Below, piece by piece: positions 34,195-43,394 of a DNA stretch of 64,000 nt. The position numbers and the translations under genes were made by a program. The number at the start of each line of letters is the position of its first letter. Position 1 is the stretch's first letter. The notes under the pieces are model-generated. The model worked only from the letters and a program-made list of their open reading frames with translations. It did no database searches and was not told the origin of the DNA. The DNA is from [Mycobacterium] crassicus (GTDB taxonomy: Bacteria > Actinomycetota > Actinomycetes > Mycobacteriales > Mycobacteriaceae): positions 1,289,043 through 1,353,042 of the forward strand of contig NZ_CP084029.1 in NCBI RefSeq assembly GCF_020181615.1, given 5' to 3'.

Positions 34195-36480
34195 CTATGC
34201 GCCGGCGCGGGCTTCCTTCGCAGCGGCCACCAGGTTGGCCAGCGACGCGGTCACCTCGTCGGTCTTGCGGGTCTTCAGGCCGCAGTCCGGGTTGACCCAG
34301 AGCCGTTGCGCAGGAACCGCGTCGAGGGCCTCACGCAGTGATGCGGCCATCTCGCCGGTGCTGGGCACCCGGGGGGAGTGGATGTCGTAGACACCCGGGC
34401 CCACCCCGTTGGAGAACCCGATCGCGTTGAGGTCGTCGAGCACCTCCATGTGTGAGCGAGCCGCCTCGATCGAGGTGACGTCGGCATCCAGCTCGGCGAT
34501 CGCCCCGATCACCTCGCCGAACTCCGAGTAGCACAGGTGGGTGTGGATCTGGGTCGCATCACTGACCCCCGACGTCGACAGCCGGAACGCGCCGACGGCC
34601 CAGTCCAGGTACGCCTGTTGGTCGGCCCTACGCAGCGGCAGCAGCTCCCGCAGCGCCGGCTCGTCGACCTGGATCACCGCGATGCCCGCGGACTCCAGGT
34701 CCACCGTCTCATCGCGAAAGGCCAGCGCCACCTGGTTGGCGGTGTCGGCCAGCGGCTGGTCGTCGCGGACGAACGACCAGGCCAGGATGGTCACCGGACC
34801 GGTGAGCATGCCCTTGACCGGTTTGTCGGTCAGCGATTGGGCGTAGGTGGCCCAGTCCACCGTCATCGGATGCGGGCGCAAGACGTCGCCGAACAGCACC
34901 GGCGGCCGTACGCAGCGGCTGCCGTAGGACTGCACCCAGCCGTTGGCGGTGGCGAAGAAGCCCTCCAGTTGTTCGGCGAAGTACTGCACCATGTCGTTGC
35001 GCTCCGGCTCGCCGTGCACCAGCACGTCCAGGCCGAGCTGTTCCTGCAGCTTGATCACATCGGCGATCTCGGCCTTCATCCGGCGGGTGTATTCCGCCTC
35101 GTCGATCTCACCGGCGACCAGCGCGGCCCGGGCCTTGCGGATGTCGACGGTCTGCGGGAACGACCCGATGGTGGTGGTCGGCAGCGGCGGCAGGTTCAGC
35201 CGCTCGTCCTGGGCGACGCGCCGAGCCTCGGCGCTGCCCCGGTGCGCACCGGACGCGGTGATCGTGGCGATCCGGCCACGGACGTCGGCGTTGTTCAGCC
35301 GCGGGTCCGACTTGCGTGAGGCCACCGCGTCGTTGGACGCGGCGATCGCGTCGGCTATCTCGTCGCGGGCGTCTCGCCCTTCGCGCAGCGCCCGGGACAG
35401 GACGGCCACCTCGGCCACCTTCTCGGCGCCGAACGCCAGCCAACTGCGCAGGTTGTCGTCCAGCGCCGGGTCGGTCTCGTATGACAGCGAGTAGGGGACA
35501 TGCAGCGTCGAGCACGATGTCGAGACAGCCACCGCGGCCGCGCTTCCCCGCAGTGTTGCCAGCTTGGCCAGCGCGGCCTCCAGGTCGGTGCGCCAGATGT
35601 TGCGGCCGTCGACCACCCCGGCGACCAGGGTTTTGGAGGCCAACTCCGGAACCGACACCGCCGAGTCCACCGAGCCGTAGACCAGGTCGACACCGATCGC
35701 CTCGACCGGGGTGCGGGCCAGTGCCGGCAGCGCCGCACCCGCGTCACCGAAGTAGGTGGCGACGAAGATCGACGGCCGCTTGGCCGCACCCGCGAGGCGG
35801 CTGTAGACCTGTTCGGCCAGCGCGGGGGCGTCGGCGCTGATGTCGGTGACCAGTACCGGCTCGTCGATCTGGACCCATTCGGCGCCGGCGTCGGCCAGCT
35901 CGGAAAGCAGCTCGGCGTAGATGTCGGTCAGCTCGTCGAGGCGGAAGATCGGTGCGGGAGCATCATCGACCGCCTTGCTCAGCAGCAGGAACGTGATCGG
36001 CCCGATGATAACCGGGCGAGCCGGAATCCCTTGCTCCTGTGCCTCTTTGAGCTCAGCGAGCACCTTGGCCGGGTTCAGTTCGAACCTGGTGTCCGGGCCG
36101 ATCTCGGGAACGATGTAGTGGTAGTTGGTGTCAAACCACTTCGTCATCTCCAACGGGGCGATATCGGAATTGCCCCGGGCCGCGGCGAAGTAACGGTCCA
36201 GCTCGTCGGCCACGCCGGCGACCCGCTGCGGGAGCGCACCGGCCAGCACCGCGGTGTCGAGCATCTGGTCGTAGTAGGAGAACGTGTTCACCGGCACCGA
36301 GTCCAGGCCGGCGGCGGTCAACTGTGCCCAGGTGTCGCGGCGCAGGCCGGCAGCAACCTTCTTCAGTTCGTCTTGGCCTATCCGGCCGGCCCAATAGCTC
36401 TCGGTGGCGCGCTTGAGTTCGCGGCGCGGCCCGATTCGGGGTGATCCGAGAACGGTGGCGGTAAAGGGTTGAGCGGTCAC
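34195..36480 (-). CDS. metE: Cobalamin-independent methionine synthase
   Basis: 761 residues, full length. It transfers the methyl group of 5-methyltetrahydropteroyl-triglutamate to homocysteine to make methionine. N-terminal half with [21 protein letters not shown] and [13 protein letters not shown]-terminal catalytic barrel with [40 protein letters not shown], the zinc ligands in [10 protein letters not shown] and [10 protein letters not shown], and the substrate-binding [13 protein letters not shown] start at 36480 with AAGGATCACATC upstream. Transcription is under the cobalamin riboswitch at 36618-36845: with B12 present the MetH route suffices and metE is shut down. Position corresponds to Rv1133c. 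Confidence 0.97.
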   Translation of the reverse strand: MTAQPFTATVLGSPRIGPRRELKRATESYWAGRIGQDELKKVAAGLRRDTWAQLTAAGLDSVPVNTFSYYDQMLDTAVLAGALPQRVAGVADELDRYFAAARGNSDIAPLEMTKWFDTNYHYIVPEIGPDTRFELNPAKVLAELKEAQEQGIPARPVIIGPITFLLLSKAVDDAPAPIFRLDELTDIYAELLSELADAGAEWVQIDEPVLVTDISADAPALAEQVYSRLAGAAKRPSIFVATYFGDAGAALPALARTPVEAIGVDLVYGSVDSAVSVPELASKTLVAGVVDGRNIWRTDLEAALAKLATLRGSAAAVAVSTSCSTLHVPYSLSYETDPALDDNLRSWLAFGAEKVAEVAVLSRALREGRDARDEIADAIAASNDAVASRKSDPRLNNADVRGRIATITASGAHRGSAEARRVAQDERLNLPPLPTTTIGSFPQTVDIRKARAALVAGEIDEAEYTRRMKAEIADVIKLQEQLGLDVLVHGEPERNDMVQYFAEQLEGFFATANGWVQSYGSRCVRPPVLFGDVLRPHPMTVDWATYAQSLTDKPVKGMLTGPVTILAWSFVRDDQPLADTANQVALAFRDETVDLESAGIAVIQVDEPALRELLPLRRADQQAYLDWAVGAFRLSTSGVSDATQIHTHLCYSEFGEVIGAIAELDADVTSIEAARSHMEVLDDLNAIGFSNGVGPGVYDIHSPRVPSTGEMAASLREALDAVPAQRLWVNPDCGLKTRKTDEVTASLANLVAAAKEARAGA

Positions 36481-36617
36481 GATGTGATCCTTCGATTCGG
36501 CGAGGATGGATCACCGCCGGCGGTCGTCCGGCCGATCCGGTTCCATGCAATTTAATGCACTACAACCCTCAAAACCAGACGCCCATTCCGCGAGGCGTTG
36601 ATCCGCCGAGCGCGGCG

Positions 36618-36845
36618 CGCCCGACACAACAGGCAGGTCTTCGGACTCGCAGGCGCGCACCGGAGGTGCTCCTAGTGGCCGTCGCTTCCCAGTCGTGGGC
36701 GAACCCCTGACCAGTGCCTTTGACGGCGGTCGTTCCTGCATACCGCTGCGGGACAGTCCCGGATTCTCACCGGGTTCCCTCTTGCGCTCCGCGGAAAACC
36801 GCTGTGCGCTCGATACCGACGCCGCCGCTACCGGCGATGTCGGCA
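36618..36845 (-). ncRNA. Cobalamin (B12) riboswitch controlling metE
   Basis: On the minus strand the leader carries the B12-box AGTCCGAAGACCTGCC (36632-36647), the 5' conserved core GGGAACCCGGTGAGAATCC followed by GGGACTGTCCCGCAGCGGTA (about 36741-36779), and a closing P1 helix where GCCGACA near 36843 pairs with TGTCGGGC near 36620. An intermediate CCACTAGGAGCACC segment is also in place. About 137 bases separate it from the metE GTG, enough for an expression platform; this stretch is Pro/Arg-codon-free and contains a GCCGGCGG-rich helix near the ribosome site. Reading and position match the known metE riboswitch of mycobacteria. Confidence 0.92.
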
Positions 36846-36873
36846 AACCAGTTGCGTGATCGACGTTACCCGG

Positions 36874-37533
36874 TCAGTCGGCCGCAAGGGCCCCGAGAGC
36901 CGCCGGGATGGGCACCTCGCCGTCGTTGAATTCGATGGTGTCGTGAATCGTCGAGGCGTCGGTCAGGCAGGCCGCCACCACCAGCGCGACATTGCCCCGG
37001 GACACCTCACCTTTGCCGGTGTGCGGGCCGATTCCGATCCGGCCGGTCGGCGCCTGCAGGGTCAGCCGGCTCGGCCCCAGCACCGTCCAATCCAGGTCGG
37101 TGGCCCGCAGATGGGCGTCGGCGGTCGCCTTGGCCTGCGCGTACGGGAAGAACGGATCGTCCTCCGTGACGCCGTGATCGGTGCCGGCTCCGAAGTAGGA
37201 CACCATCACGAAACGCCGGACTCCGGCTTTCGCGGCGGCGTCGATGGTGCGGATGGCGGCGTCGCGGTCGACGGCATAGGTGCGTGCCGGGTTTCCGCCA
37301 CCGGCGCCGGCGGAGAACACCACCGCATCGTGGCCGGCCAACAGGTCGGCCAACGCGTCGGTGTCGAGCTGCTCGATATCTGCCACCACCGGGATCGCCC
37401 CGGTGACCGCGACCGCTTCGGAGTGGTCGGGATTGCGGAACACCGAACTCACGTCGTCGGCACGTTCGGTCAGGATCCGGCTGAGCTGAAGGGCGACCTT
37501 GCCGTGGCCGCCGATGATCACGATGCGCGACAT
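36874..37533 (-). CDS. NAD(P)H-binding atypical SDR (NmrA/YwnB-like)
   Basis: 219 residues. The N-terminal IVIIGGHGKVALQLSRIL is the glycine-rich cofactor loop of atypical (divergent) SDRs; DIEQLDTDALADLLAGHDAVVFSAGAGGG and VRRFVMVSYFGAGTDH follow the family order, and FFPYAQAKATADAHLRATDLDWTVLGPSRL holds the Tyr/Lys pair. Members act as NADPH-binding sensors or reductases with undefined substrates. It is the gene immediately upstream of the metE leader on the same strand, ending about 28 bases before the riboswitch, so read-through into metE is possible. Confidence 0.85.
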   Translation of the reverse strand: MSRIVIIGGHGKVALQLSRILTERADDVSSVFRNPDHSEAVAVTGAIPVVADIEQLDTDALADLLAGHDAVVFSAGAGGGNPARTYAVDRDAAIRTIDAAAKAGVRRFVMVSYFGAGTDHGVTEDDPFFPYAQAKATADAHLRATDLDWTVLGPSRLTLQAPTGRIGIGPHTGKGEVSRGNVALVVAACLTDASTIHDTIEFNDGEVPIPAALGALAAD

Positions 37534-37645
37534 GACCTCGACGGTACCTGCTGTCTGCGGTCGGTGCGATCGGTCCGGCTACGGGCAACCCAGCCTGGAC
37601 GACTCAGTGTCCACTGACTACATTGCGGCAGAACGCAATCCGACG

Positions 37646-38524
37646 TTATCCACCCGGTCCGTTCGGCCACTTCAGCAGTGAGCCGGCATCGACTCGGATG
37701 TGCTGGCCGGTGATGTAGCGGGCGTCTTCGCTGGCCAGGAAGACCCCGAGGTTGGCCATGTCCTCTGGTTCCACGTAGGGGATCGGCATGGCCTGGAAGA
37801 GTGTGAACAGCGGTTCGGCATCTTCGCGAGTGGCCTTCTTGCCTTGCGCGGTCAGGTCCGGGCGGAACATCGAATACATGCCGTCGTTCTGCAACAGGTG
37901 GGTGTTGCAGTTGGTCGGATGAATGGCGTTGACCCGGATCATCCGGGGTGCCAGGTGCAACGACATCTCGTCGACGTACTCCATCACGATGCGTTTGCTC
38001 CAGCCGTATCCCGCACCGCCCGGCCCCATGTTCGGGTTATCGGTGGTACCGCGGATCATTCCGGCGGTCGAACCGGTGACGATGATGGATGCACCGTCCG
38101 GCAGGTGCGGAATGGCGACCGCGACGGTGTTCATCACGCCGACCAGATCCACATCGGAGGCGTCGACGAACTGCATCGGGTCCGGCTTGCCCATTGCCAT
38201 CGGCAAGATGCCGGCGTTGGCGACGACGATGTCGATTCGGCCCAGATCGGCCAACCCTGCTTCGACCGCATCACGCAACTCGTGCCGTTCCCGGACATCG
38301 GCGATCCGGGCGACCACCCGCCGGCCCAGTTCTTTGACCGCTCTTTCGGTCTCGGCGAGATCGTCGGGGGTCGCCAGGGGATAGGGGTTCGACTCGATCT
38401 GGCGACAGATGTCGATCGCGATGATGTCGGCGCCTTCCCTGGCCATCGCCAGGGCGTGGGCACGGCCCTGTCCACGGGCCGCGCCAGTGATGAATGCGAC
38501 TTTGCCGCTGAGCTTTCCGGGCAT
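37646..38524 (-). CDS. Mycofactocin-coupled short-chain dehydrogenase
   Basis: 292-residue SDR: TGAARGQGRAHA loop, ANAGILP, active site YGWSK near residue 175. The insertion IDICRQIESNPYPLATPDDLAETERAVKELGRRV after beta-2 marks the mycofactocin-dependent SDR group, whose NAD stays bound and is re-oxidised through mycofactocin. The conserved GTTDNPNMGPGGAGYGWSKRIVMEYVDEMSLHLAP and HPTNCNTHLL blocks also fit. Such enzymes oxidise alcohols and terpenoid- or steroid-like substrates. A member of the shared operator set lies 44-59 bases upstream of the ATG (38568-38583). Confidence 0.85.
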   Translation of the reverse strand: MPGKLSGKVAFITGAARGQGRAHALAMAREGADIIAIDICRQIESNPYPLATPDDLAETERAVKELGRRVVARIADVRERHELRDAVEAGLADLGRIDIVVANAGILPMAMGKPDPMQFVDASDVDLVGVMNTVAVAIPHLPDGASIIVTGSTAGMIRGTTDNPNMGPGGAGYGWSKRIVMEYVDEMSLHLAPRMIRVNAIHPTNCNTHLLQNDGMYSMFRPDLTAQGKKATREDAEPLFTLFQAMPIPYVEPEDMANLGVFLASEDARYITGQHIRVDAGSLLKWPNGPGG

Positions 38525-38567
38525 GGATAGAACGTATGTGACCGACCCGGTTTATTCAATAGATTTC

Positions 38568-38583
38568 GGAACAAAATTTTGGT
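38568..38583 (-). promoter_or_regulatory. Shared 16-base operator, site d (mycofactocin-type SDR)
   Basis: Minus strand ACCAAAATTTTGTTCC, fitting the island consensus ACCaAAnATnnGtTCC at nearly all positions, with a perfect CAAAATTTTG core palindrome. It lies 44 bases before the SDR start and between the SDR and the tandem-TetR gene. No convincing -35/-10 pair was identified around it. Confidence 0.6.
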
Positions 38584-38604
38584 AGCACGATCCGGCGGGT
38601 TCGC

Positions 38605-39906
38605 CTACCCGTCCGGACTGCGCTCCGCGGCCCCACGGACCATGGTGTCGCGGGCCAGGATCAGCGCGGCACGAGTTCCCTGAGCCCGCACAATATTCTC
38701 CGGGATCCACAGCAGGTCCATCACGCAGCGCGACAGCATCTCCATGGAGGGGGCATCGACCCGGATCTCGCCCGACTTGGTGCCGCTGGACAACAGTGAT
38801 TTGAGCTGCCGCAGCCGGGTGGTGAACGCCAGGCCGGGGTTGGGCGTGTCGGGCGGAGAATGACGCATCCAGGCGAGTTGGATCTTCCACTCGTCCGGGA
38901 ACTGGTCCAGGGCATTGATATTGATCCAGCTCAGCGCATCGAGTTTCTCGATCGGCGTGGCGTCGGCCCGCAGGACGGCCGCGAATCCGCCGCCGGCCTT
39001 GGTGCCGAACGACATCATGATCGAAGCCAGCAGCTCGTCCTTCGAGCCGATCAGCCGGTAGACCGTGCCGGTCCCCATCCCCGCTGCGGAGGCGATATCG
39101 CGGACGGTGGTGACCTCGTAGCCCTTGCTGCCGAACTCGGCGCGGGCCACCGCGCGGATGTGGGCGGCCTTGTCGTCCTCCGCCGGCTGATCGTCAGCCC
39201 AGGTCGTGATCGCCTCTTCGGCCGCGGCGAACGCGGGGGAGGAGTCCAGTTCCGCATCGCTGTGCGGCCGAGTGGCCAAGCCCTCCAACATGATGCGGCT
39301 GAGTAGCGCCGCGGTCTGGTCGGCGGCCGCCTTGTGCCGGATGACGTCGAGACCGACGTGCATCATCGACTGACAGATCCGGTCGGACAGCGTCGGCAGG
39401 TCGATCTCGGGGCGGATGTAGCCGCTCCACCGCGCAGCCCGCAGCGTCTGCAGCATGGCCCGCTGCGCGTCGGTGGGCGGCTCCTGAAGCAGCTTGACCA
39501 ATTCGGGGTTTGCGCTGGGCGCCTCATAGAAGGACATCTGCAGCGCGGCGCGATGCTCGACGGCGCAACGCGCGATCGCCGAACCCAGTTCCACGATCGC
39601 GTCGGAGACCGGGCGGGAACCCAGCTCGTCCAGCCGCTCGTCCGCCATGTCGCCGAGACGCTCCAGATCGGCGTGGTACCGGCGGACCAACTCGACCAGG
39701 ATGGCCTCTTTGGATTCGAAATGGTGGTACAGGCTGCCGGGCAGGATGCCCGCGGCATCGGCGATCTCCTGCAATGAGGTCCGCAGACCCGAGGAGGCGA
39801 TCAGCGTGGCAGCGGTCTGCAGGATCTCGGTGCGGCGTGAACTGTCATCATTGCCGCCGGCGCGGTTCGCGGAAGTTCCTGCTCCGGCTGACTTTTGGCG
39901 CCCCAC
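38605..39906 (-). CDS. Tandem-TetR transcription regulator (Mce3R-like architecture)
   Basis: 433 residues from GTG 39906 (VGRQKSAGAG, GGAGGAG upstream). Two complete TetR modules in one chain: the first HTH at ILQTAATLIASSGLRTSLQEIADAAGILPGSLYHHFESKEAILVEL, with its ligand domain to about residue 210, then the second HTH at IRAVARAEFGSKGYEVTTVRDIASAAGMGTGTVYRLIGSKDELLASIM and a second ligand domain. Double-TetR proteins are rare; M. tuberculosis Mce3R, repressor of the mce3 operon and lipid genes, has this plan. Its place next to an mce operon and a shared operator in its own leader (39956) make it the best candidate regulator of the island. An ATG-less longer frame to 39954 is less likely. 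Confidence 0.88.
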   Translation of the reverse strand: MGRQKSAGAGTSANRAGGNDDSSRRTEILQTAATLIASSGLRTSLQEIADAAGILPGSLYHHFESKEAILVELVRRYHADLERLGDMADERLDELGSRPVSDAIVELGSAIARCAVEHRAALQMSFYEAPSANPELVKLLQEPPTDAQRAMLQTLRAARWSGYIRPEIDLPTLSDRICQSMMHVGLDVIRHKAAADQTAALLSRIMLEGLATRPHSDAELDSSPAFAAAEEAITTWADDQPAEDDKAAHIRAVARAEFGSKGYEVTTVRDIASAAGMGTGTVYRLIGSKDELLASIMMSFGTKAGGGFAAVLRADATPIEKLDALSWININALDQFPDEWKIQLAWMRHSPPDTPNPGLAFTTRLRQLKSLLSSGTKSGEIRVDAPSMEMLSRCVMDLLWIPENIVRAQGTRAALILARDTMVRGAAERSPDG

Positions 39907-39955
39907 CGCTCCTCCACTGTTCCCGTGATGAGCCGGGATTGACCCGAGCACCAAG

Positions 39956-39971
39956 CGACCGAATGTTTGGC
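39956..39971 (-). promoter_or_regulatory. Shared 16-base operator, site f (tandem-TetR gene itself)
   Basis: Minus strand GCCAAACATTCGGTCG. It shares 14 consecutive bases (CCAAACATTCGGTC) with the mce site at 51087 and the CCAAA..T pattern with the other four. It lies 50 bases before the GTG at 39906, as expected for autoregulation. Confidence 0.55.
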
Positions 39972-40024
39972 TAAACGCTACCAGAGGGCAGTTGCGGGAC
40001 CGCGCCGTTCGGGGCTGACACGGG

Positions 40025-41311
40025 TCAGGTCCCGGTGGGCAGTTTGGCGGCCAGATCGAGCACGGTCACCGTGTCGGTCCCGGTCTTCCTCAGCCGTTGC
40101 GAGGAGCGGTAGCCCAGGTCCACATCGCGTGCCTGTGCCCGCAGCGCCCCGACGGTGAGCTGTTCCTTGGGCAGCTTCCCGAACATGTCAAAGGAGAAGA
40201 GCCGCAGCGCGTTCTCATGGGTGATCTTGTTGATCTCGTCGTCGGGCACGCCCTTGAGGTAACCGGTGAGCGACTCGGGGGCCAACGGCCACGTCGAATC
40301 CGAGTGGGGGTAGTCGCACTCCCAGGTGATCATGTCGAGGTTGAGCTTGTGCCGGCTCTCGACGCCGAACCCGTCGTCGATGAAGCAGGTCACAATCCGC
40401 TCCAGGAACACCTCGCTGGGCAGCTTGTCGCCGAAATCCTGGTGGGTCCAGGCACGGTGCATCTTGTAGACCCGGTCGACGCGCTCCAAGAAATACGGAA
40501 TCCAGCCGATGCCGCCCTCCGACAGTGCGAAGGTCAGGTCGGGGAACTTGCGCAACGTCGGTGACCAGACCAGATCCGCCGCCGCGTTGACGATGCTCAT
40601 CGGCTGCAAGGTGATCATCGTGTCCACGGGGGCGTCGATCGAGGTGATCACGACCGACGACGACGAGCCGATGTGTAGGCAGACCACGGTGTCCTCGTCG
40701 CTGCAGGCCTGCCAGAACGGATCCCAATGCGGGTCGTGCAAAGACGGATACTCGAGCTTGGTGGGGTTCTCCGAGAACGTGACGGCGTGACAGCCCTTCT
40801 TGGCCACCCGCCGGACCTCGTCGGCCATCAGTTGGGGATCCCAGATCGGCGGCAGCGCCAGCGGGATCATCCGCCCCGGATAGGTGGCGCACCACTGGTC
40901 GATATGCCAGTCGTTGTAGGCGCGCAGCACGGCCAGGCCGAGGTCCTTGTCCTTGGCCCGGGCGAAGTACTGTCCGCAGAACTGCGGGTAGGAGGGGAAG
41001 TTCATCGCGGCGGCGACACCGTTGACGTTCATGTCACGGATCCGCTCGTGAATGTTGTAGCAACCATCCCGGATCTCGCTCAGTTTGGTCGGTTCGGCGC
41101 CGTACTCGTCCGGCGGCCGGCCGGCGACCGCGTTGAGGCCGACGTTGGTCGCTTCCTGACCCTCGAAGACCCAGGCGTCGGTGCCGTCTGCCCGCTGGAT
41201 CAGCTTGGGTACATCGTCTTTGTACTTGTCGGGGATGTGACCGTCGAACATGTCTGGTGGTTCCACGAGGTGGTCGTCGACGGAGACGAGGACGAAGTCG
41301 TCCAGCTGCAT
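40025..41311 (-). CDS. Amidohydrolase_2-family metal-dependent hydrolase
   Basis: 428 residues from ATG 41311 (MQLDDFVLVSVDDHLVEPP), AAGGAG upstream. TIM-barrel amidohydrolase of the decarboxylase/hydrolase group: metal-site SVDDHLVEPPDMF at the N-terminus, PSLHDPHWDPFWQACSDEDTVVCLHIGSSS in the middle and WECDYPHSDSTWPLAPESL near the C-terminus, each with expected His/Asp ligands. The group includes ACMSD-like decarboxylases and mycobacterial steroid/aromatic-pathway hydrolases. It has a shared operator overlapping a -35/-10 promoter 94-79 bases upstream, so it is part of the island regulon. Confidence 0.87.
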   Translation of the reverse strand: MQLDDFVLVSVDDHLVEPPDMFDGHIPDKYKDDVPKLIQRADGTDAWVFEGQEATNVGLNAVAGRPPDEYGAEPTKLSEIRDGCYNIHERIRDMNVNGVAAAMNFPSYPQFCGQYFARAKDKDLGLAVLRAYNDWHIDQWCATYPGRMIPLALPPIWDPQLMADEVRRVAKKGCHAVTFSENPTKLEYPSLHDPHWDPFWQACSDEDTVVCLHIGSSSSVVITSIDAPVDTMITLQPMSIVNAAADLVWSPTLRKFPDLTFALSEGGIGWIPYFLERVDRVYKMHRAWTHQDFGDKLPSEVFLERIVTCFIDDGFGVESRHKLNLDMITWECDYPHSDSTWPLAPESLTGYLKGVPDDEINKITHENALRLFSFDMFGKLPKEQLTVGALRAQARDVDLGYRSSQRLRKTGTDTVTVLDLAAKLPTGT

Positions 41312-41378
41312 TGCGGGCTCCTTGTGCTGTGGGTGCGATTTCACGTCGACCGCATTGGCTGAAGCGTCAGCGTCTCCG

Positions 41379-41408
41379 ACTCTACGCGCGGAACAGATAT
41401 TTGGTCAA
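41379..41408 (-). promoter_or_regulatory. Promoter with shared operator, site a (amidohydrolase)
   Basis: On the minus strand TTGACC (41403-41408) and TAGAGT (41379-41384) are 18 bases apart, a good housekeeping promoter with the mycobacterial TANNNT -10. The 16-base operator ACCAAATATCTGTTCC (41390-41405) fills the spacer. About 30 bases here are nearly identical to site b at 54984-55012. Confidence 0.7.
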
Positions 41409-41418
41409 CAATGTGTCG

Positions 41419-42114
41419 TCAGCCGGTGATGGGAAGGAATCCCGGTGCGATCAAGTCGCTTACCGCGGCCCACGGGATGGTCACGACCTTGAGCCCGCGA
41501 CCGAACTGGACTTCGGGAATCTGCAACGCAATACCCTCGGGGGTGGGGGTCCAGTACTTGAAGTTCACGTCGACCGGGGCGAATTGGCCGGCGCGCCGCC
41601 AGCTGCGCAGCTCGGTCGGCGAGGCGACGGTGGCCACCTGGGCTTCCAGCTGCTCGCCGAGTCGCGTCAGGCCTGCGGTCTTATCGCGGAAAAGGTTGTC
41701 CCAGGTGATGACGACACCGCTGCGGGTATCGCAGACGACGCTGCCGAGGCTGCGCATCGGCATATGTGGCTCGGCGGTGTTGTAGACCCCGGTGAACACT
41801 TCGGAGACCGTGATGGCCCACGTCTTCAGTGTTCCGCTCGCGTCGAAAGTCCAGGGCCGTCTGGTCGATCCGTTCCACATCGCCTGCGTGACAGCACGGT
41901 TCGCTTCGGCGTCGATGTGTTCGTTGATGGTTTCCGCCGTCGGTGAATCGGCGGTGCCGAGACGTTGGTAGTGCACCGTCGCGGTTCCCAGCCCGTCGGG
42001 ACTGGCCGTGGAGATCACCGCTTCGGAGGTTTCGGCCCGGGCCACGTTCGTCACCGCGGTGCCGCCCAGTGCGAGCAGCGCCAGGAACAGTGCGCCAGGC
42101 TTTATGACGTTCAC
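41419..42114 (-). CDS. Secreted MPT64/RsiV-like (DUF3298) protein coupled to mce
   Basis: 231 residues. A signal peptide (MNVIKPGALFLALLALGGTAVTNVARAE) is followed by an MPT64-type fold: TASPDGLGTATVHYQRLGTADSPTAETINEHIDAEANRAV, VSEVFTGVYNTAEPHMPMRSLGSVVCDTRSGVVITWDNLFRD (the DUF3298 part) and GIALQIPEVQFGRGLKVVTIPWAAVSDLI. The GTG start overlaps the mceF stop by 4 bases, so it is the last gene of the mce operon, where Mas proteins usually sit. An extracytoplasmic partner of the Mce complex is a reasonable inference. Family call moderate. Confidence 0.72.
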   Translation of the reverse strand: MNVIKPGALFLALLALGGTAVTNVARAETSEAVISTASPDGLGTATVHYQRLGTADSPTAETINEHIDAEANRAVTQAMWNGSTRRPWTFDASGTLKTWAITVSEVFTGVYNTAEPHMPMRSLGSVVCDTRSGVVITWDNLFRDKTAGLTRLGEQLEAQVATVASPTELRSWRRAGQFAPVDVNFKYWTPTPEGIALQIPEVQFGRGLKVVTIPWAAVSDLIAPGFLPITG

Positions 42115-43394
42115 GGCGGGTCCGGGGGAAGTCGGACGGGCAGCGGTGTTCCGCCGAACGGCGTGGGCAGGGTGGCGGGGTCTGCGGGAACCGGGTCTGC
42201 CTGCGTTTCGGGGTCATGGCCCGGCGGCGGGCCGGCCGTGTCGTCTCCGGGCGGACGTGGTGCGTTGCGGGCGCCGCGTACCAGGACCGACGGATCGGGG
42301 TTGTTGCAGTAGGTGTACAGGTACGGCTCGGGATAGTTAGGCAACGCCGGCGGCAGCGACGGCAACCCGTAGTCGCAGCTGTAGCGGGGATACAGGTCGA
42401 TGATCACCCACACCGCCCCGTCGCGCACCACACTGCTCAACGCCTCTACTGCCGAACCGCCGCGATTGGAGTTGACGATCTCGGTCAGGGCGGGCAGCCG
42501 CGCGGAGGACAACTCGGCGGTGGTGGCCAGATTGCCCAGCAACTTGACCATGGTGTCGGAGTTGTCGTCGATGATCTTGTCCAGCACCGTCAGTGGGCGG
42601 TCGCCGGTGTCGACCAGGGTGCGGAATCCGCCGTCCATCGAACGGGCGCCGCGCATGATTCCGTTCAGGTTGTCCGAGGCCTGAACCAAACCGGTATTGC
42701 TGTCGACGACGGTAGTCAACACGGTTCGGCTGGTGCGCATAACGCTCACCGTCTGGGGAAGTACCGAGTCGAGCGTTGATATCAGGAACGCTCCGCCGTC
42801 GAGTAGGGCTGCCAGCTTGGCCGGTCCCTGATTCGACACCCGAAGCTCGGTGGTGATCGCTGCCAGTTTCTGCGGATCCACTTGAGCCAGCAGTCCGTTG
42901 GCGTCACCCAGCAGCTGGGCCAGTGACACCGGCACGGCTGTGCTGTCCTCATTGATGACGGCACCGTTGGTCAGTGCCGGCCCGCCGGCCTGCTCGGGCC
43001 GAAAGTCCAGATACTGCTCACCGGCCGCTGACAGTGCCGAGACCCGAACCTGACTGTTACGCGGAACCCGTTTTCGGCCGTCGATCTCGATCGAGGCCAC
43101 CACACCGGTGTCGCCGAGCTGCACCGCCTTGACCCGCCCGATCCGCACACCCCGAAGGGTGACGTCCTGGTTGGGCAGCAGGCCCCCCGATTCGTGCAGC
43201 CGTACCTGCACCGAGATGGTGGAGCGGACGGGGCTGATGCCCAGTGTCCCGCCGACGATGTAGACCAACACGAGAATCAACGTCACCACGATGCCGGCCA
43301 CCGAAACCAGGACACGGTGGCTCCGCAGCAGGCCGGCGGAATCAACCAGCACGCGTGCCGGCCATTCCAGTAGGGGCAGGGTGCGATTCGTCAT
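42111..43394 (-). CDS. mceF: MceF-family protein
   Basis: 427 residues from ATG 43394, overlapping mceE by 4 bases. N-terminal transmembrane helix (VLVSVAGIVVTLILVLVYIVGG), MCE domain with STISVQVRLHESGGLLPNQDVTLRGVRIGRVKAVQLGDTGVVASIEIDGRKRVP, then the helical tunnel-forming segment, GGSAVEALSSVVRDGAVWVIIDLYPRYSCDYGLP and a Pro-rich C-terminus. MceF is one of six subunits that form the periplasmic needle of the Mce lipid importer; the YPRYSCDYG motif is typical of the F subunit. Confidence 0.93.
   Translation of the reverse strand: MTNRTLPLLEWPARVLVDSAGLLRSHRVLVSVAGIVVTLILVLVYIVGGTLGISPVRSTISVQVRLHESGGLLPNQDVTLRGVRIGRVKAVQLGDTGVVASIEIDGRKRVPRNSQVRVSALSAAGEQYLDFRPEQAGGPALTNGAVINEDSTAVPVSLAQLLGDANGLLAQVDPQKLAAITTELRVSNQGPAKLAALLDGGAFLISTLDSVLPQTVSVMRTSRTVLTTVVDSNTGLVQASDNLNGIMRGARSMDGGFRTLVDTGDRPLTVLDKIIDDNSDTMVKLLGNLATTAELSSARLPALTEIVNSNRGGSAVEALSSVVRDGAVWVIIDLYPRYSCDYGLPSLPPALPNYPEPYLYTYCNNPDPSVLVRGARNAPRPPGDDTAGPPPGHDPETQADPVPADPATLPTPFGGTPLPVRLPPDPP

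Noticed and set aside
34537..35319. Long frames on the plus strand opposite metE
   Set aside because: Their composition is the typical antisense pattern of a GC-rich gene and metE is unmistakable on the minus strand.
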